Of a DNA stretch of 64,000 nucleotides, positions 17,046 through 26,620 are shown piece by piece. The notes below the pieces were generated by a model that saw only the letters and a list, made by a program, of their open reading frames with translations, was not told where the DNA came from and made no database searches. A program made the position numbers and the translations under genes. The stretch is from Puniceicoccaceae bacterium (GTDB lineage: Bacteria > Verrucomicrobiota > Verrucomicrobiia > Opitutales > Coraliomargaritaceae). Location: NCBI GenBank assembly GCA_002729725.1, contig PBYS01000102.1, positions 21,999-85,998 of the forward strand. The letters are read 5' to 3'. Position 1 is the first letter of the stretch; each line of letters opens with the position of its first letter.

Positions 17046-19184
17046 ATGAATATAATCCCGAGCTTTAACGGAACACACTCTTGGAACTTCACCCGCCGCG
17101 GCGGCATTTTTCAAGTTCAGATCGATACAGTCGAAGACTTGCGTGCGCTGAGTACTCTTGATCCCAAACTCTGGGTCGCACTTAGCTGCCCTGTCAACGA
17201 TCTCGAAATTGATCCACGCACATTGTCCTTAATCGACCACGATGCCGACAGTCGTGTCCGTATTGAGGAAATGCTCACTGCCGTGGATTGGACTTTAGCA
17301 CGTCTGTCACACCCGGAGTCACTCTTCGCTGGTGGTGACTTGCCACTGGCGGCAATCAATTGTGAGGATGCTGAGGGGGAGAAACTACTGGCCTCCGCCA
17401 AGCGCATCTTAGCAAATATGGGCGCGCCGGAGGCCACATCGATTTCGGTCGAGCAAGCCGCAAATACCGAACAGATCTATGGCAAGTCTCGCCTGAATGG
17501 AGATGGTGTAATCGCCAAAGACGCCAGCGGCGATCCCGAACTACAGACATTGATCGGCGAGATCATGGACTGCTTGGGAGCGGAAATCGACCGCAGCGGC
17601 GAGCCCGGTATCACGAAGGCGAAACTCGATGCCTTTTTCGATCAAATGCAGCGCTACGAAAGCTGGTGGCGACAAGGTGAAATCGACACCACTCAGGGCG
17701 AAGATGTCTTTCCGCTCGGTGACGCCACGCCTGATGCTTTCAAACATTTCATCGCAGTCGAGCAGAAGATCGATGATTTTTTTGCGCGTTGCCAACTGGC
17801 CGCCTTCGACGCCCGCGCTGAGGCGCCTCTCAATCCTGGAGTGGCTCTGTATTCTGAAATCGCCGACAGTGATTTTTCACAGCCTCGTAAAGATATCGAA
17901 GCTTTACCGCTCGCCAGGATTTCGCCGAGCTCAACCGTGCCCATTCTCGAAGGGATCAACCCAGAATGGCGCGCCCGCATGCTCAGCCTGTGTGAAAAAG
18001 TGATTCGCCCGCTCGGCATAGGCCCCGGCGATTCTTTAGAGATCGATGAGTGGCAAGCGGTTAAAGCACGCTTTGAAGCCTATCGGCTTTGGCGACAGTC
18101 GAAACCCTCTACCGGCATAGAAAAGCTAAAAATCAAACGAGTGCGCGCCCTACTCGCCTCGGACTTGCGGGACAAAATTAATGCCTTACTAGAGGAAGAC
18201 GCACGCTTAGCCCCCGAAATGAAAGCAATCGATAGTGTAGAAAAATTGGCCCGCTATCACCGTGATTTAATTGTATTGCTACAAAATTTCGTTAATTTCA
18301 AACAGTTCTACGACGAGCAAGTGTCTGCAATTTTTCAAGCGGGCGAGCTTTATCTGGATGGGCGGGAGTGCCAGCTTTGCCTACGTGTAGGCGACCCGAC
18401 TAAACACGCAGTGTTGGCGACGCTCTCGCGGGCTTTTGTCGCCTACTGTGAGTGTCGGCGTCAGGACTCACCGACCAAATTCTACATTGCCGCCGTCTTT
18501 TCTGCCGGTGACTCCTCGAACCTAATCGTAGGTCGCAATGGGGTCTTTCGCGATCGCAAGGGTCTCCTGTGGGACACGACTATAGTGCGCCTGATCGAAA
18601 ACCCGATCAGCATCCACGAAGCCTTCTTGATGCCCTATGTTCGCATCGGCCGCTTCATCGGAGAGAAAATTGAGAAATGGGCCGTAACTCGCGATAAAGC
18701 GATGCAGAAACAAATGGAAACCGGAGTGGATTCCGTAGGCGATCCTAAAGCGACTGAAACCAGTGCGAATGGCCCCGCAATCGGGGGACTTGCGGCCATG
18801 CTAGCAGCTGGCGGGATCGCGCTCGGCGCTGTTGGAGCCGGCCTGGCCTCGCTCTTTAATACCATGAAAGCGCTGACATGGTGGGAGCTGCCCTTGGTTG
18901 TTTTAGGCGTAATTTTAATGATCTCACTACCTTCGATGGTGATTGCGTGGCTAAAATTGCGCAAGCGCACCCTCGCCCCCTTGCTGGACGCATCTGGCTG
19001 GGCCGTCAATGGGCGCACCCTAATATCAGCTAAACTCGGACGTGTATTAACCAAACGAGCAAGCTTACCACTGAGTTCACATTGTAAATTTGATGAACGA
19101 AGTGGCGTGCGCAACGGTCTTTGGGCAGCTCTGGGGCTGACACTGCTAGCGACAATCGTCGTATGGCTCTACCTAATGTTCTAG
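17046..19184 (+). CDS. Large unknown protein with EF-hand-like loop and C-terminal membrane segments
   Basis: A 712-residue protein that I do not recognise as a named family. Residues 64-75 fit an EF-hand calcium loop (D64-x-D66-x-D68, with E75 at position 12), and a second Asp-rich loop lies near residue 160 (NGDGVIAKDASGD). Most of the protein is charged and soluble. Near the C-terminus there is a Gly/Ala-rich hydrophobic stretch (AAMLAAGGIALGAVGAGLAS), a clear helix in ELPLVVLGVILMISLPSMV, and a final helix LWAALGLTLLATIVVWLYL. This suggests a C-terminally anchored inner-membrane protein. An in-frame GTG at 17028 is an alternative start. Confidence 0.6.
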   Translation: MNIIPSFNGTHSWNFTRRGGIFQVQIDTVEDLRALSTLDPKLWVALSCPVNDLEIDPRTLSLIDHDADSRVRIEEMLTAVDWTLARLSHPESLFAGGDLPLAAINCEDAEGEKLLASAKRILANMGAPEATSISVEQAANTEQIYGKSRLNGDGVIAKDASGDPELQTLIGEIMDCLGAEIDRSGEPGITKAKLDAFFDQMQRYESWWRQGEIDTTQGEDVFPLGDATPDAFKHFIAVEQKIDDFFARCQLAAFDARAEAPLNPGVALYSEIADSDFSQPRKDIEALPLARISPSSTVPILEGINPEWRARMLSLCEKVIRPLGIGPGDSLEIDEWQAVKARFEAYRLWRQSKPSTGIEKLKIKRVRALLASDLRDKINALLEEDARLAPEMKAIDSVEKLARYHRDLIVLLQNFVNFKQFYDEQVSAIFQAGELYLDGRECQLCLRVGDPTKHAVLATLSRAFVAYCECRRQDSPTKFYIAAVFSAGDSSNLIVGRNGVFRDRKGLLWDTTIVRLIENPISIHEAFLMPYVRIGRFIGEKIEKWAVTRDKAMQKQMETGVDSVGDPKATETSANGPAIGGLAAMLAAGGIALGAVGAGLASLFNTMKALTWWELPLVVLGVILMISLPSMVIAWLKLRKRTLAPLLDASGWAVNGRTLISAKLGRVLTKRASLPLSSHCKFDERSGVRNGLWAALGLTLLATIVVWLYLMF

Positions 19185-19325
19185 GCTTGGCAACCAGATG
19201 TTACTTATGTCTCGGGCAGATCCCATCAGATCCGCCTATTAACTCCATGTCACAGAAACCTCGTATCCTGCCATGCGCCACTCGATTCAGTCGCGCAGAG
19301 AGCAATCTCCGGTCCAGCGCCTCGC

Positions 19326-19919
19326 TCACGCCAAGGCTTGCTGTACCAAGCGCGTCGCATGCTCGGACAACGGCAACTGAAGCGCGGCGGCATGCCCGCG
19401 CTCACTCATTTTCGCCCAAGTTTTTTGTAAGATGCGGATGATTTTGTCTTCTTCCCACTGGCTCAGATACGACTCAAACTGTGTTTCAAGAAAGACCAAG
19501 CAGAGCGCATCTTCGATTTGTTGCACGTCCTGGTTCGACTTCAGGCCTTCTTTCAGGTTGATGGTAGTGACAGCCTGGACCGTGGCATCCTCATAGCCGT
19601 GAGCTCGTAGCAGTTCGGCGCTCTTTTGTGCATGCCATTTTTTTAAGTCGCTACGCCATCTCAGATAGCCTTTGCGGCCTTCGGGATAGTCACCGCGCGG
19701 CATTTCCCAACGACACAAGTGCTGACAGCGTGCCGCCAAATGTACTGCTTCGCTGGCATCTGGGTAAAGAGCGTCCACCCAGCGTGTCATTGCCAATGCA
19801 TCGTGGAGCTCCTTTGGCACCGGCCCTCCCTCTGATGCGAGCACATTCGGATCCTGACTGTTAAGCGAATCAAATGCTGCGATGGTTTTTATAAAACGCG
19901 ACTCTTCTTTAAAATGCAT
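19326..19919 (-). CDS. DUF4202 family protein
   Basis: A 197-residue protein of the DUF4202 family, of unknown function. Recognisable blocks are [20 protein letters not shown] at the N-terminus, the His/Cys-rich middle [16 protein letters not shown] with [15 protein letters not shown], and a C-terminal [15 protein letters not shown]. The conserved His, Cys and Asp residues look like a metal site, possibly HD-like, but this is inference. The ATG at 19919 is chosen because it matches the usual family N-terminus; the frame upstream to 20108 shows no conserved sequence. It is divergent from the CHASE kinase. Confidence 0.85.
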   Translation of the reverse strand: MHFKEESRFIKTIAAFDSLNSQDPNVLASEGGPVPKELHDALAMTRWVDALYPDASEAVHLAARCQHLCRWEMPRGDYPEGRKGYLRWRSDLKKWHAQKSAELLRAHGYEDATVQAVTTINLKEGLKSNQDVQQIEDALCLVFLETQFESYLSQWEEDKIIRILQKTWAKMSERGHAAALQLPLSEHATRLVQQALA

Positions 19920-20095
19920 ACCCCCAATTGACTGCAGCAGAGGCGGCGACAAGTCACACCTAAAAAACATTATCATGCATAGATATGGAACGAAAAATGC
20001 GACTCGTCGGTGAATATAACAGTTGAAAGATTCATATATCTGAATAAACGACCCAATCATATTCATGGGCAAACGCCCCTTCACTTTCACCAAAC

Positions 20096-21031
20096 ATGTC
20101 ACCCCCAAGCCAGCAAATCACTCACAAACGCAGTCGTAAGGGCTCCCCGCTACCTTACCTGCTAGTGATCGCCAGCCTAATTATAGTGGCGGCGGTGGCG
20201 ATCGACCTCTATCTGGAGCGTATCGACCTCGAAATCGCAGTTAATGATCAGCGCGAAGAATGCTTGCTAGAGGCCTCGATTTTAGCTTCTCGCATCCAGG
20301 CAGAAGCCATCTCCACCTTTTATTTAGTCGTGGGCCTGGCACGTGTGATCGAAATCAATGGCGGCATCACAGATGCGCAATTTCAAGACATTTGCTCGCA
20401 ACTGGTGCGCTCTCGCCCCGGATTACGTAATATCGCGGCGGCACCGGACATGGTTGTCAAATATGTCTATCCCCTCGAGGGTAATGAAGCGGCTGTGGGA
20501 CTTGATTATTCTAAGCACCCAACCCAACGGGATAGTGCCTTCAAAGTCAAAAAAACAGGTCAGCCGCTGATCGCAGGTCCCTTTATACTTGTCCAAGGCG
20601 GGGAAGCGGTCATTGGACGCTTCCCGGTCTATGTCCGTTCACCAGAAAGCAATGAACGAAGTTTTTGGGGCATTATCTCGACCCCATTAGACACGGGCAT
20701 TCTATACAAAGAGGCAGGCTTGTTGGATCCCTCCTTGCCGATCGAAGTCAACATTCGTGGACTCGACGCATCCGGAGCGCGGGGCAAGTTTTTTTACGGT
20801 CACGAGAGCATTAGCCAGTCCAATCCAGTCCATTTCCCCATCGAGTTGCTTTCAGGCAGCTGGGAAATGGCTGCAGTGCCCAAAGGCGGTTGGCTGCAGG
20901 TAAGTCCCAATGCAACATACATACGTAGTATTACGGGTATTGTCACTCTCTTGCTGTTACTCCTGATCACGATCTACTACCTTTTTTACGGCGCGTCCAG
21001 CACAGCCAAAAAATGGAGCGTGAACTTGTAA
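20096..21031 (+). CDS. CHASE-domain sensor histidine kinase, N-terminal part (frameshifted)
   Basis: A 311-residue sensor half. A membrane helix spans about residues 20-42, followed by an extracytoplasmic CHASE domain (about 50-265, including [15 protein letters not shown] and the [13 protein letters not shown] motif) and a second helix (about 278-297, [19 protein letters not shown]). After that the frame passes a run of six A (21008-21013) and stops at 21029-21031. The kinase domains continue in the -1 frame. CHASE domains sense small ligands; the signal here is unknown. It may be an inactivated gene, a sequencing error, or slippage on the A run. Confidence 0.8.
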   Translation: MSPPSQQITHKRSRKGSPLPYLLVIASLIIVAAVAIDLYLERIDLEIAVNDQREECLLEASILASRIQAEAISTFYLVVGLARVIEINGGITDAQFQDICSQLVRSRPGLRNIAAAPDMVVKYVYPLEGNEAAVGLDYSKHPTQRDSAFKVKKTGQPLIAGPFILVQGGEAVIGRFPVYVRSPESNERSFWGIISTPLDTGILYKEAGLLDPSLPIEVNIRGLDASGARGKFFYGHESISQSNPVHFPIELLSGSWEMAAVPKGGWLQVSPNATYIRSITGIVTLLLLLLITIYYLFYGASSTAKKWSVNL

Positions 21032-21711
21032 CTATGCGAGAGCGCTTTTATGCCAACATGAGCCATGAGTTGCGCACACCACTGAATGGGATTTGTGGCA
21101 TGTCCGAGCTCATAAAAATGTCATCACAAGATGCAGAAATTGTAGACAATGCAACTATCATACTACGATCCGCTCAGACCTTAACACGTTTATTGGACGA
21201 CGTACTCGTGCTGAGCCAATCGCAAAATATACAAATTGATCATATTCAAGAAATTTCACTTGAAGACTTCCTCGCAGAATTAGTGCCACCACTGCAGCAT
21301 CAAGCCGAAGCGAAAGGACTGATCCTATCCATCAAGAGCATTCCTTTAGAATGCAAACAGATCGAATGTGAACCTGCGATGCTGCGGCAAATACTTTGGA
21401 ATCTGCTCTCCAACTCTGTCAAATTCACCCACACTGGGGAAGTCTCACTACAAGTGAGCGCTCAAAAAAGAGAGCAAATTTGCTTTCACGTTCGCGACAC
21501 GGGCATTGGTATTGATGCGAGTCAGCGAGAGCGTATATTTGAAGCCTTCGTGCAAGAAGACGCCAGCGATTCTCGAAAATTTGGAGGCGCGGGTATGGGG
21601 CTGGCCATCGTTCATCGATTTGTTCAGCAACTCGGCGGCAGCATTGAGGTCAGCAGCGATAAAGGGCGCGGCAGTGAATTTATCGTTACCCTCAATCGAA
21701 TAAAAAAGTAA
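21013..21711 (+). CDS. Sensor histidine kinase, HisKA-HATPase part (frameshifted from CHASE sensor)
   Basis: A 232-residue transmitter. HisKA is seen as NMSHELRTPLNG (phospho-acceptor H18). HATPase_c has the N box NLLSNSVKF, the G1 box DTGIGI and the G2 box GGAGMGLAIV, all intact. The ATG at 21013 overlaps the upstream sensor frame by 19 bases and sits at the end of the A run. It could be re-initiated independently, giving a cytoplasmic kinase, or fused to the CHASE half by a -1 shift. No response regulator gene is adjacent. Confidence 0.83.
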   Translation: MERELVTMRERFYANMSHELRTPLNGICGMSELIKMSSQDAEIVDNATIILRSAQTLTRLLDDVLVLSQSQNIQIDHIQEISLEDFLAELVPPLQHQAEAKGLILSIKSIPLECKQIECEPAMLRQILWNLLSNSVKFTHTGEVSLQVSAQKREQICFHVRDTGIGIDASQRERIFEAFVQEDASDSRKFGGAGMGLAIVHRFVQQLGGSIEVSSDKGRGSEFIVTLNRIKK

Positions 21712-21754
21712 AGCAATCGTCGCCTCTCCCCGCTCCCGCCGGGCTGCACAGCTG

Positions 21755-22252
21755 CTACTCGCCGACGTAAACGCGCACATAATCCACCAGTGCGCGTGAC
21801 ATCTCACGCATCTCTTCAGAATCCGAAACATAGGGCCCCGAGATGCGACCGTCGCCTTGGTTGGGGTCCCATGCGTTGACCTGAAATTCCATCGTCAGTA
21901 GCAACATCATATCAACCGGATCGCTGGGAATGTTCTCCGTAAAGCTGTAATAAAGCTGTCCATCCACATAACACTTCATCGACTCAGTGGTCCACTCCAA
22001 GCCATAGACATGATAGTCACTGTCCATCACATCTACCAAAGAAAGCGCTGGAGGGTCGGACAGAGGGTTGAACTGCTTAGACTCGGAACCACCCGATTGT
22101 GACCAGTGATTGCCAAGTGAGAGAAATATCTTCCCCGCAGTTCTACACGAGTCAACTGCTGCACTGATGCAAATAGACCGCCCATAGCGTCGGCAACTTG
22201 GACGAAAAATCGTAAAAAGCACAATTCGCAGCACCTGATTAAAATAAGGCAA
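21755..22252 (-). pseudogene. C-terminal remnant of a GH16-like glycoside hydrolase
   Basis: The last 110 or so residues resemble the C-terminal half of family 16 laminarinase/agarase-type enzymes: GNHWSQSGGSESKQF, then DYHVYGLEWTTESMKCYVDG and the final strand ALVDYVRVY. The catalytic ExDxxE segment, normally upstream, is absent. The first 40 residues of the open frame do not look like GH16. The piece is therefore a 5'-truncated remnant without an active site. It converges on the CHASE kinase. Confidence 0.65.
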
Positions 22253-22297
22253 ACACCCTTGACTAACTACGTATTATTACGTATCGATTTTAGTAAT

Positions 22298-23344
22298 ATG
22301 CAATTTACACTTTTATTACAAGCCATCCCCAATTACACCCGCATGGCGCTGTTCGCAGCTGGAAGCTGCCTCATGATGGCACCAATCAGTCAAGCGAGCA
22401 CATTGGATCTGCCCGTAGCGGATTTGCTCACAAAGTATAATATGGTGGCACTCGGCGATTATACAACAAACGCACACACTGAAGGCCGCTTTATCGTATA
22501 CGGCTCCACCTATGGTGATGTTTCCGGTGCGCCTAACACATTGACTGTGACACCCCCCGATGAATCAGTCATCGTCGGCGGTTCCGTAAATGGCAATATG
22601 ACCATCAACTCCGGCAACGTTCGCATCAGCACAAATGGCGTGAATGCAGGCGTCTTACTCACCAACGGTGGCAGCATGGCGACCTTCAGTAATGGTAAAC
22701 GAATTCAAGTCAACTCTGGCGGCAAAGTGATCCTAGACCCCACGATGGATATCAACTCCAGCGCACAAGCGATGAAACAATTCGCGGTGAATGTCGGCAA
22801 CCTGAACAACGACAGTGGCGCCTCGATTTATGTAAATAATCAAGGGGACTTAGTCGGAAACTTGGTGGATTCGAACAGCGATGGCTTAGTAGTCGTTAAC
22901 ATGGCCTTTAGTGAACTGACGGAGATCAGGAATAATAACGACAAGTCATTGTTGAATCAACTCGCAGCAGTCGACGGTGTCGTCATTAATGTGACAGGCA
23001 CCCCAACTGGTACGTTCAAAAACGATGGTTGGAACGATACATTCGCCTCTAAAATGCTCTTCAATTTCGTCGACGCCACCGCAGCGGACACCATCAAGAT
23101 TTCTGGCAGTGGTAAATTCTGGGGCAGTATTCTCGCTCCTGAAGCCAATATTAATAGCGTCAGCAATATTATCGAGGGAGTCGTCGTGGCTAACAACGTC
23201 GTCACCGGCGGACAAGAACTACACCTCCCCGCTCTAGATACAAACTTCACTGAGAAACTGGTATCTGCAGTGCCAGAACCTAGCACCTATGCACTAATTT
23301 TCGGATTGTCGGCATTCGTTCTGGTCGCCAGCAGACGAAGATAA
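22298..23344 (+). CDS. Choice-of-anchor A family PEP-CTERM protein
   Basis: A 348-residue exported protein. The N-terminal hydrophobic stretch (MALFAAGSCLMMAPISQAS) is a signal peptide. The body is a Gly/Asn-rich beta domain of the choice-of-anchor A type (FIVYGSTYGDVSG, SVNGNMTINSGNVRI, GKFWGSILAPEANI). The C-terminus is a PEP-CTERM signal: VPEPSTYALIFGL, a hydrophobic helix, then ASRRR. Such proteins are processed by exosortase and exported to the envelope or matrix. No exosortase is in the window. ATG 22298 is chosen over the TTG at 22259. Confidence 0.88.
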   Translation: MQFTLLLQAIPNYTRMALFAAGSCLMMAPISQASTLDLPVADLLTKYNMVALGDYTTNAHTEGRFIVYGSTYGDVSGAPNTLTVTPPDESVIVGGSVNGNMTINSGNVRISTNGVNAGVLLTNGGSMATFSNGKRIQVNSGGKVILDPTMDINSSAQAMKQFAVNVGNLNNDSGASIYVNNQGDLVGNLVDSNSDGLVVVNMAFSELTEIRNNNDKSLLNQLAAVDGVVINVTGTPTGTFKNDGWNDTFASKMLFNFVDATAADTIKISGSGKFWGSILAPEANINSVSNIIEGVVVANNVVTGGQELHLPALDTNFTEKLVSAVPEPSTYALIFGLSAFVLVASRRR

Positions 23345-23496
23345 ATACCTGCCCTATTTGCATGACAAAAAAATGGTAGACTCGTAAAAATACCAAGGTG
23401 CGATCGGATCACGTTCGCATTGCATGAGTCCGTGTTAAAACTTGCACTCCTCACTAGAATGCAGGAATTTTGTATTTTTAACAAGATCGCCGATTC

Positions 23497-24489
23497 ATGC
23501 GCCAAGATACAGCTTCAGTTACAGACAGTCATCCGATACCCATAGCAGCGAATCAATCGGTTCGCAAAGATGAGCCATCCACGCCCCTAGAATTGCTACA
23601 ACCTCTGCGGCTGATGGCTAACGCAATCGAGGTTCCGGACAGCTTGTTCAATGGCTTACGTATTCGACAATCACCGACTCCGGACAACATCATAATCTTT
23701 GACCGCAGGGACCGGACCGCCTTTCGACCAGAGGGCGTGAGCCATAATTTCCACCATCGTTTCGAACTCGTTTGCGTGCTAGAAGGCAGCGGCTCGGTGC
23801 GTATTGGAGAGCAGAGCTTCCTACTTGAGCCGGGCGATTGTGCACTCATTCACCCAAACCAGTTTCACCATTATATGGATGTCGATGCTAAGCAACTTGA
23901 CTGGCTCTTCATCACCTTCGAGATGAATGAAGCCGATAGCTTAGCGACTCTCAAAAGCTCGCCCCGACGACTGAACGCGACTGGTATTCTAGGGCTACAG
24001 AACACACTGCTGCACTACCATGCAAACGATGGAAAACAACCGAACGCACTGGAGACGGCCTACCACTTATCTCATTTCCTAAAGCACATGCGGCAGCTCC
24101 GCAATATCCCCGATCAACGCATCTATCAAAGCGTAGCCGAAGACGATAGTCGGGATGCAATTCTAGAACAGATTAATAGCTACGTGCGCGACCACCTAAG
24201 CGATGCGCCTACAATCTCAGACCTAGCTGAAGGGATCGGCTACTCCGTCAGTCACATACGAGCGGTCTTTCGTGATCGCCTCGGCGTCAGCCTCGGTCGT
24301 TACATTCGCGAGTCGCGCTTATCGGAAGCCGCCAAATTATTGCAGGACAGTGAGCTTAATGTAACTGAGGTGGCCAAGCGCACAGGATTTGACTCACTAT
24401 TCGCATTTTCGCGCGCCTTTAAAAATACCTATGGCATGCCCCCGAAGGCCTACAGCCTGAAAATCCGTAACGGCCCCAATCAAGAGTAA
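23497..24489 (+). CDS. AraC-family transcriptional regulator with cupin sensor
   Basis: A 330-residue regulator. Residues about 70-150 form an AraC-type cupin (FELVCVLEGSGSVRIG, then LEPGDCALIHPNQFH). The C-terminal 100 residues are the double HTH, with ISDLAEGIGYSVSHIRAVFR and the signature VTEVAKRTGFDSLFAFSRAF. It reads toward, and ends 85 bases before, the sugar-nucleotide operon at 24575-27528. It is a plausible local regulator responding to a sugar, but the ligand is not evident. Confidence 0.9.
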   Translation: MRQDTASVTDSHPIPIAANQSVRKDEPSTPLELLQPLRLMANAIEVPDSLFNGLRIRQSPTPDNIIIFDRRDRTAFRPEGVSHNFHHRFELVCVLEGSGSVRIGEQSFLLEPGDCALIHPNQFHHYMDVDAKQLDWLFITFEMNEADSLATLKSSPRRLNATGILGLQNTLLHYHANDGKQPNALETAYHLSHFLKHMRQLRNIPDQRIYQSVAEDDSRDAILEQINSYVRDHLSDAPTISDLAEGIGYSVSHIRAVFRDRLGVSLGRYIRESRLSEAAKLLQDSELNVTEVAKRTGFDSLFAFSRAFKNTYGMPPKAYSLKIRNGPNQE

Positions 24490-24574
24490 GTCACCTCGCT
24501 AAACGAGAGAATCAATATTGTTGAAATTTATCATTGTCATTTTTGTTAATTAATTAAATTTAACCACAAAAACA

Positions 24575-25471
24575 ATGAAACCATTAAAACCAACACTACT
24601 CGTTCTGGCAGCTGGCATGGGCAGCCGCTATGGAGGCTTAAAACAACTGGACGCCGTCGGCCCGAATGGGGAGACGATCCTCGACTACTCCGTGCATGAC
24701 GCCATGGCAGCGGGCTTTGGCAAAGTGGTCTTTGTCATCCGTCGCGATTTTGAGACACAGTTCAGGCAGGTTGTAGGCGCACGCTATGAAGCGCTCATTC
24801 AGGTTGAATACGTCTTTCAAGAATTAACGACTGTCCCCGAAGGTTTTGAGGTGCCCGCAACCCGCAGCAAGCCCTGGGGCACCGGGCACGCCATCCTGAT
24901 GGCCCAAGATGTCATCAACGAGCCTTTTGGAGTGATCAACGCGGACGACTTTTACGGCAGAGACGCCTATCAGCAGTTGGCACAATTCTTATCGGATTCG
25001 CATGGCGCACAAGAGCACGCCATGGTGGCCTACCCGCTGCGCAACACCTTGAGCGAGCACGGCACAGTTTCCCGAGGCGTATGCCGCACAGACGAGGCCA
25101 ATCAGTTATTGAGTGTCGAAGAAGTCACCGCCATCTCCAAAACTGACACAGGTGCGCAGGCCGGCAAAATTAATTTTACCGGCGAAGAGCTCGTATCCAT
25201 GAATTTATGGGGCTTCCAATGCAGCATTTTTGACGCGCTCAATGCGCAATTTCGCGAGTTCTTATCCGCTCACGGCGAGGAGGCGAAATCTGAATTCTTT
25301 ATCCCTTTTGTAGTGGACGAAGAAATTAAGAATGGCCGCAGTCAAGTCACAGTCCTTCGCACAAATAGCCAGTGGACAGGCGTCACTTACCGCGAAGACA
25401 AAGCAGCGGTTGAGGCATTTATCCAACAACTCATCACTGAGGGTGTTTACCCCAACAAGCTCCACGCATAA
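24575..25471 (+). CDS. Sugar-phosphate nucleotidyltransferase
   Basis: A 298-residue nucleotidyltransferase. The signature LAAGMGSRYGGLKQLD occupies residues about 11-26, with the substrate-loop motif INADDFYG (metal-binding Asp) in the middle. It would join a sugar-1-phosphate to UTP or a similar nucleotide. First gene of a three-gene operon: 9 bases to the kinase at 25481, which itself overlaps the epimerase. With an anomeric kinase and a 4-epimerase next to it, the likely job is activating a hexose or N-acetylhexosamine. The exact sugar cannot be told from sequence. Confidence 0.88.
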   Translation: MKPLKPTLLVLAAGMGSRYGGLKQLDAVGPNGETILDYSVHDAMAAGFGKVVFVIRRDFETQFRQVVGARYEALIQVEYVFQELTTVPEGFEVPATRSKPWGTGHAILMAQDVINEPFGVINADDFYGRDAYQQLAQFLSDSHGAQEHAMVAYPLRNTLSEHGTVSRGVCRTDEANQLLSVEEVTAISKTDTGAQAGKINFTGEELVSMNLWGFQCSIFDALNAQFREFLSAHGEEAKSEFFIPFVVDEEIKNGRSQVTVLRTNSQWTGVTYREDKAAVEAFIQQLITEGVYPNKLHA

Positions 25472-25480
25472 ATCCATATC

Positions 25481-26620
25481 ATGAAATTTGAACGCACACC
25501 CGTCTCCCAAGACCAACTGAAAAGTGTCACCCAGGCATTTGCACTTTATGGCGACTTCGTCAGCGGCGCTCCTTACGGATCGGGGCATATCAACGATACT
25601 TTTGCCATTCACGTGAATCAAGGTGGCAGCTTGTTGCGCTACATCTTCCAGCGCATCAATCACGGTATCTTTCAGAATCCCGTCGAATTGATGGACAACA
25701 TTGCCCGCGTGTGCGCGCACAACCTTGCGGTTAGCGAGCGGGCCGAAATTGCCGACAGTTCTCGGCGCGTGATGAGCATCATCCCCGCTCGCAGCGGCGA
25801 ACCCTATGTCCGCGACGCAGACGGCTACTACTGGCGCTGCTACGTCTTTATCGAACAAGCCAAAACCTACGATCAAATCGAGAGCCCGCAACAAGCCTTC
25901 GAGGCCGCCAAGGCCTTCGGCGACTTCCAGCAACTCTTGGCCGATATCGGCGGCGAACGCTTACACGAGACCATTCCCGACTTCCACAACACAGCCGCGC
26001 GTTATCAAAATCTAGTGCGTGCCATCGAAGCGGACCCTTGCAATCGAGCGGCGTCCGTGCGCGACGAGATTGCCTTCTTTACCCAACGTGAAAAAGACGC
26101 AAGTCGCCTGCTGCGAATGATGGAAGCAGGCCAACTGCCCGAGCGCGTCACACATAACGACTGTAAGCTCAACAACGTAATGATCGACGACGAGACTGGC
26201 GCCGGCATCTGCGTCATCGATCTAGACACCACCATGCCTGGCCTCGCACTCTACGACTTTGGCGACTTGGTGCGCACCGCGACCAGTCCAGCGCTAGAAG
26301 ACGAGCCCGACACCAGTAAAGTTGTCATGCAAATGCCTATGTTTGAAGCCTTGGTTAAAGGCTACCTGCAAGGCACTGGCTCGATGCTAAATTCACACGA
26401 ACTCGCAGAACTCCCCTTTGCCGGCAAACTAATCACATTAGAAACGGGTATGCGCTTCCTGGCCGACTACCTAGAGGGCGACCAATATTTCAAAATCAAA
26501 CGCGAAGGCCACAACCTAGATCGCTGCCGCACACAAATTGCGCTTGTGCAATCCATCGAACAACAATTTGAAGCTATGAACGACATGGTCACTCACACCA
26601 ATAAGGAGAACACACAATAA
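25481..26620 (+). CDS. APH-family sugar kinase, N-acetylhexosamine 1-kinase (NahK)-like
   Basis: A 379-residue protein of the aminoglycoside-phosphotransferase fold. The N-lobe has YGSGHINDTF and YIFQRINHGIF, which match the NahK/LnpB subgroup. The catalytic loop is HNDCKLNNVM (about 225-234) and the metal motif IDLDT about 20 residues later. NahK phosphorylates GlcNAc or GalNAc at C1 in the lacto-N-biose pathway of bifidobacteria. The context (nucleotidyltransferase before, epimerase after) fits that chemistry, but no lacto-N-biose phosphorylase is nearby. Its stop overlaps the epimerase start (TAATG). Confidence 0.85.
   Translation: MKFERTPVSQDQLKSVTQAFALYGDFVSGAPYGSGHINDTFAIHVNQGGSLLRYIFQRINHGIFQNPVELMDNIARVCAHNLAVSERAEIADSSRRVMSIIPARSGEPYVRDADGYYWRCYVFIEQAKTYDQIESPQQAFEAAKAFGDFQQLLADIGGERLHETIPDFHNTAARYQNLVRAIEADPCNRAASVRDEIAFFTQREKDASRLLRMMEAGQLPERVTHNDCKLNNVMIDDETGAGICVIDLDTTMPGLALYDFGDLVRTATSPALEDEPDTSKVVMQMPMFEALVKGYLQGTGSMLNSHELAELPFAGKLITLETGMRFLADYLEGDQYFKIKREGHNLDRCRTQIALVQSIEQQFEAMNDMVTHTNKENTQ

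Noticed and set aside
25262..25933. 223-codon minus-strand open frame
   Set aside because: It is antisense to the nucleotidyltransferase/kinase junction, with no recognisable family; both plus-strand genes are clearly real.
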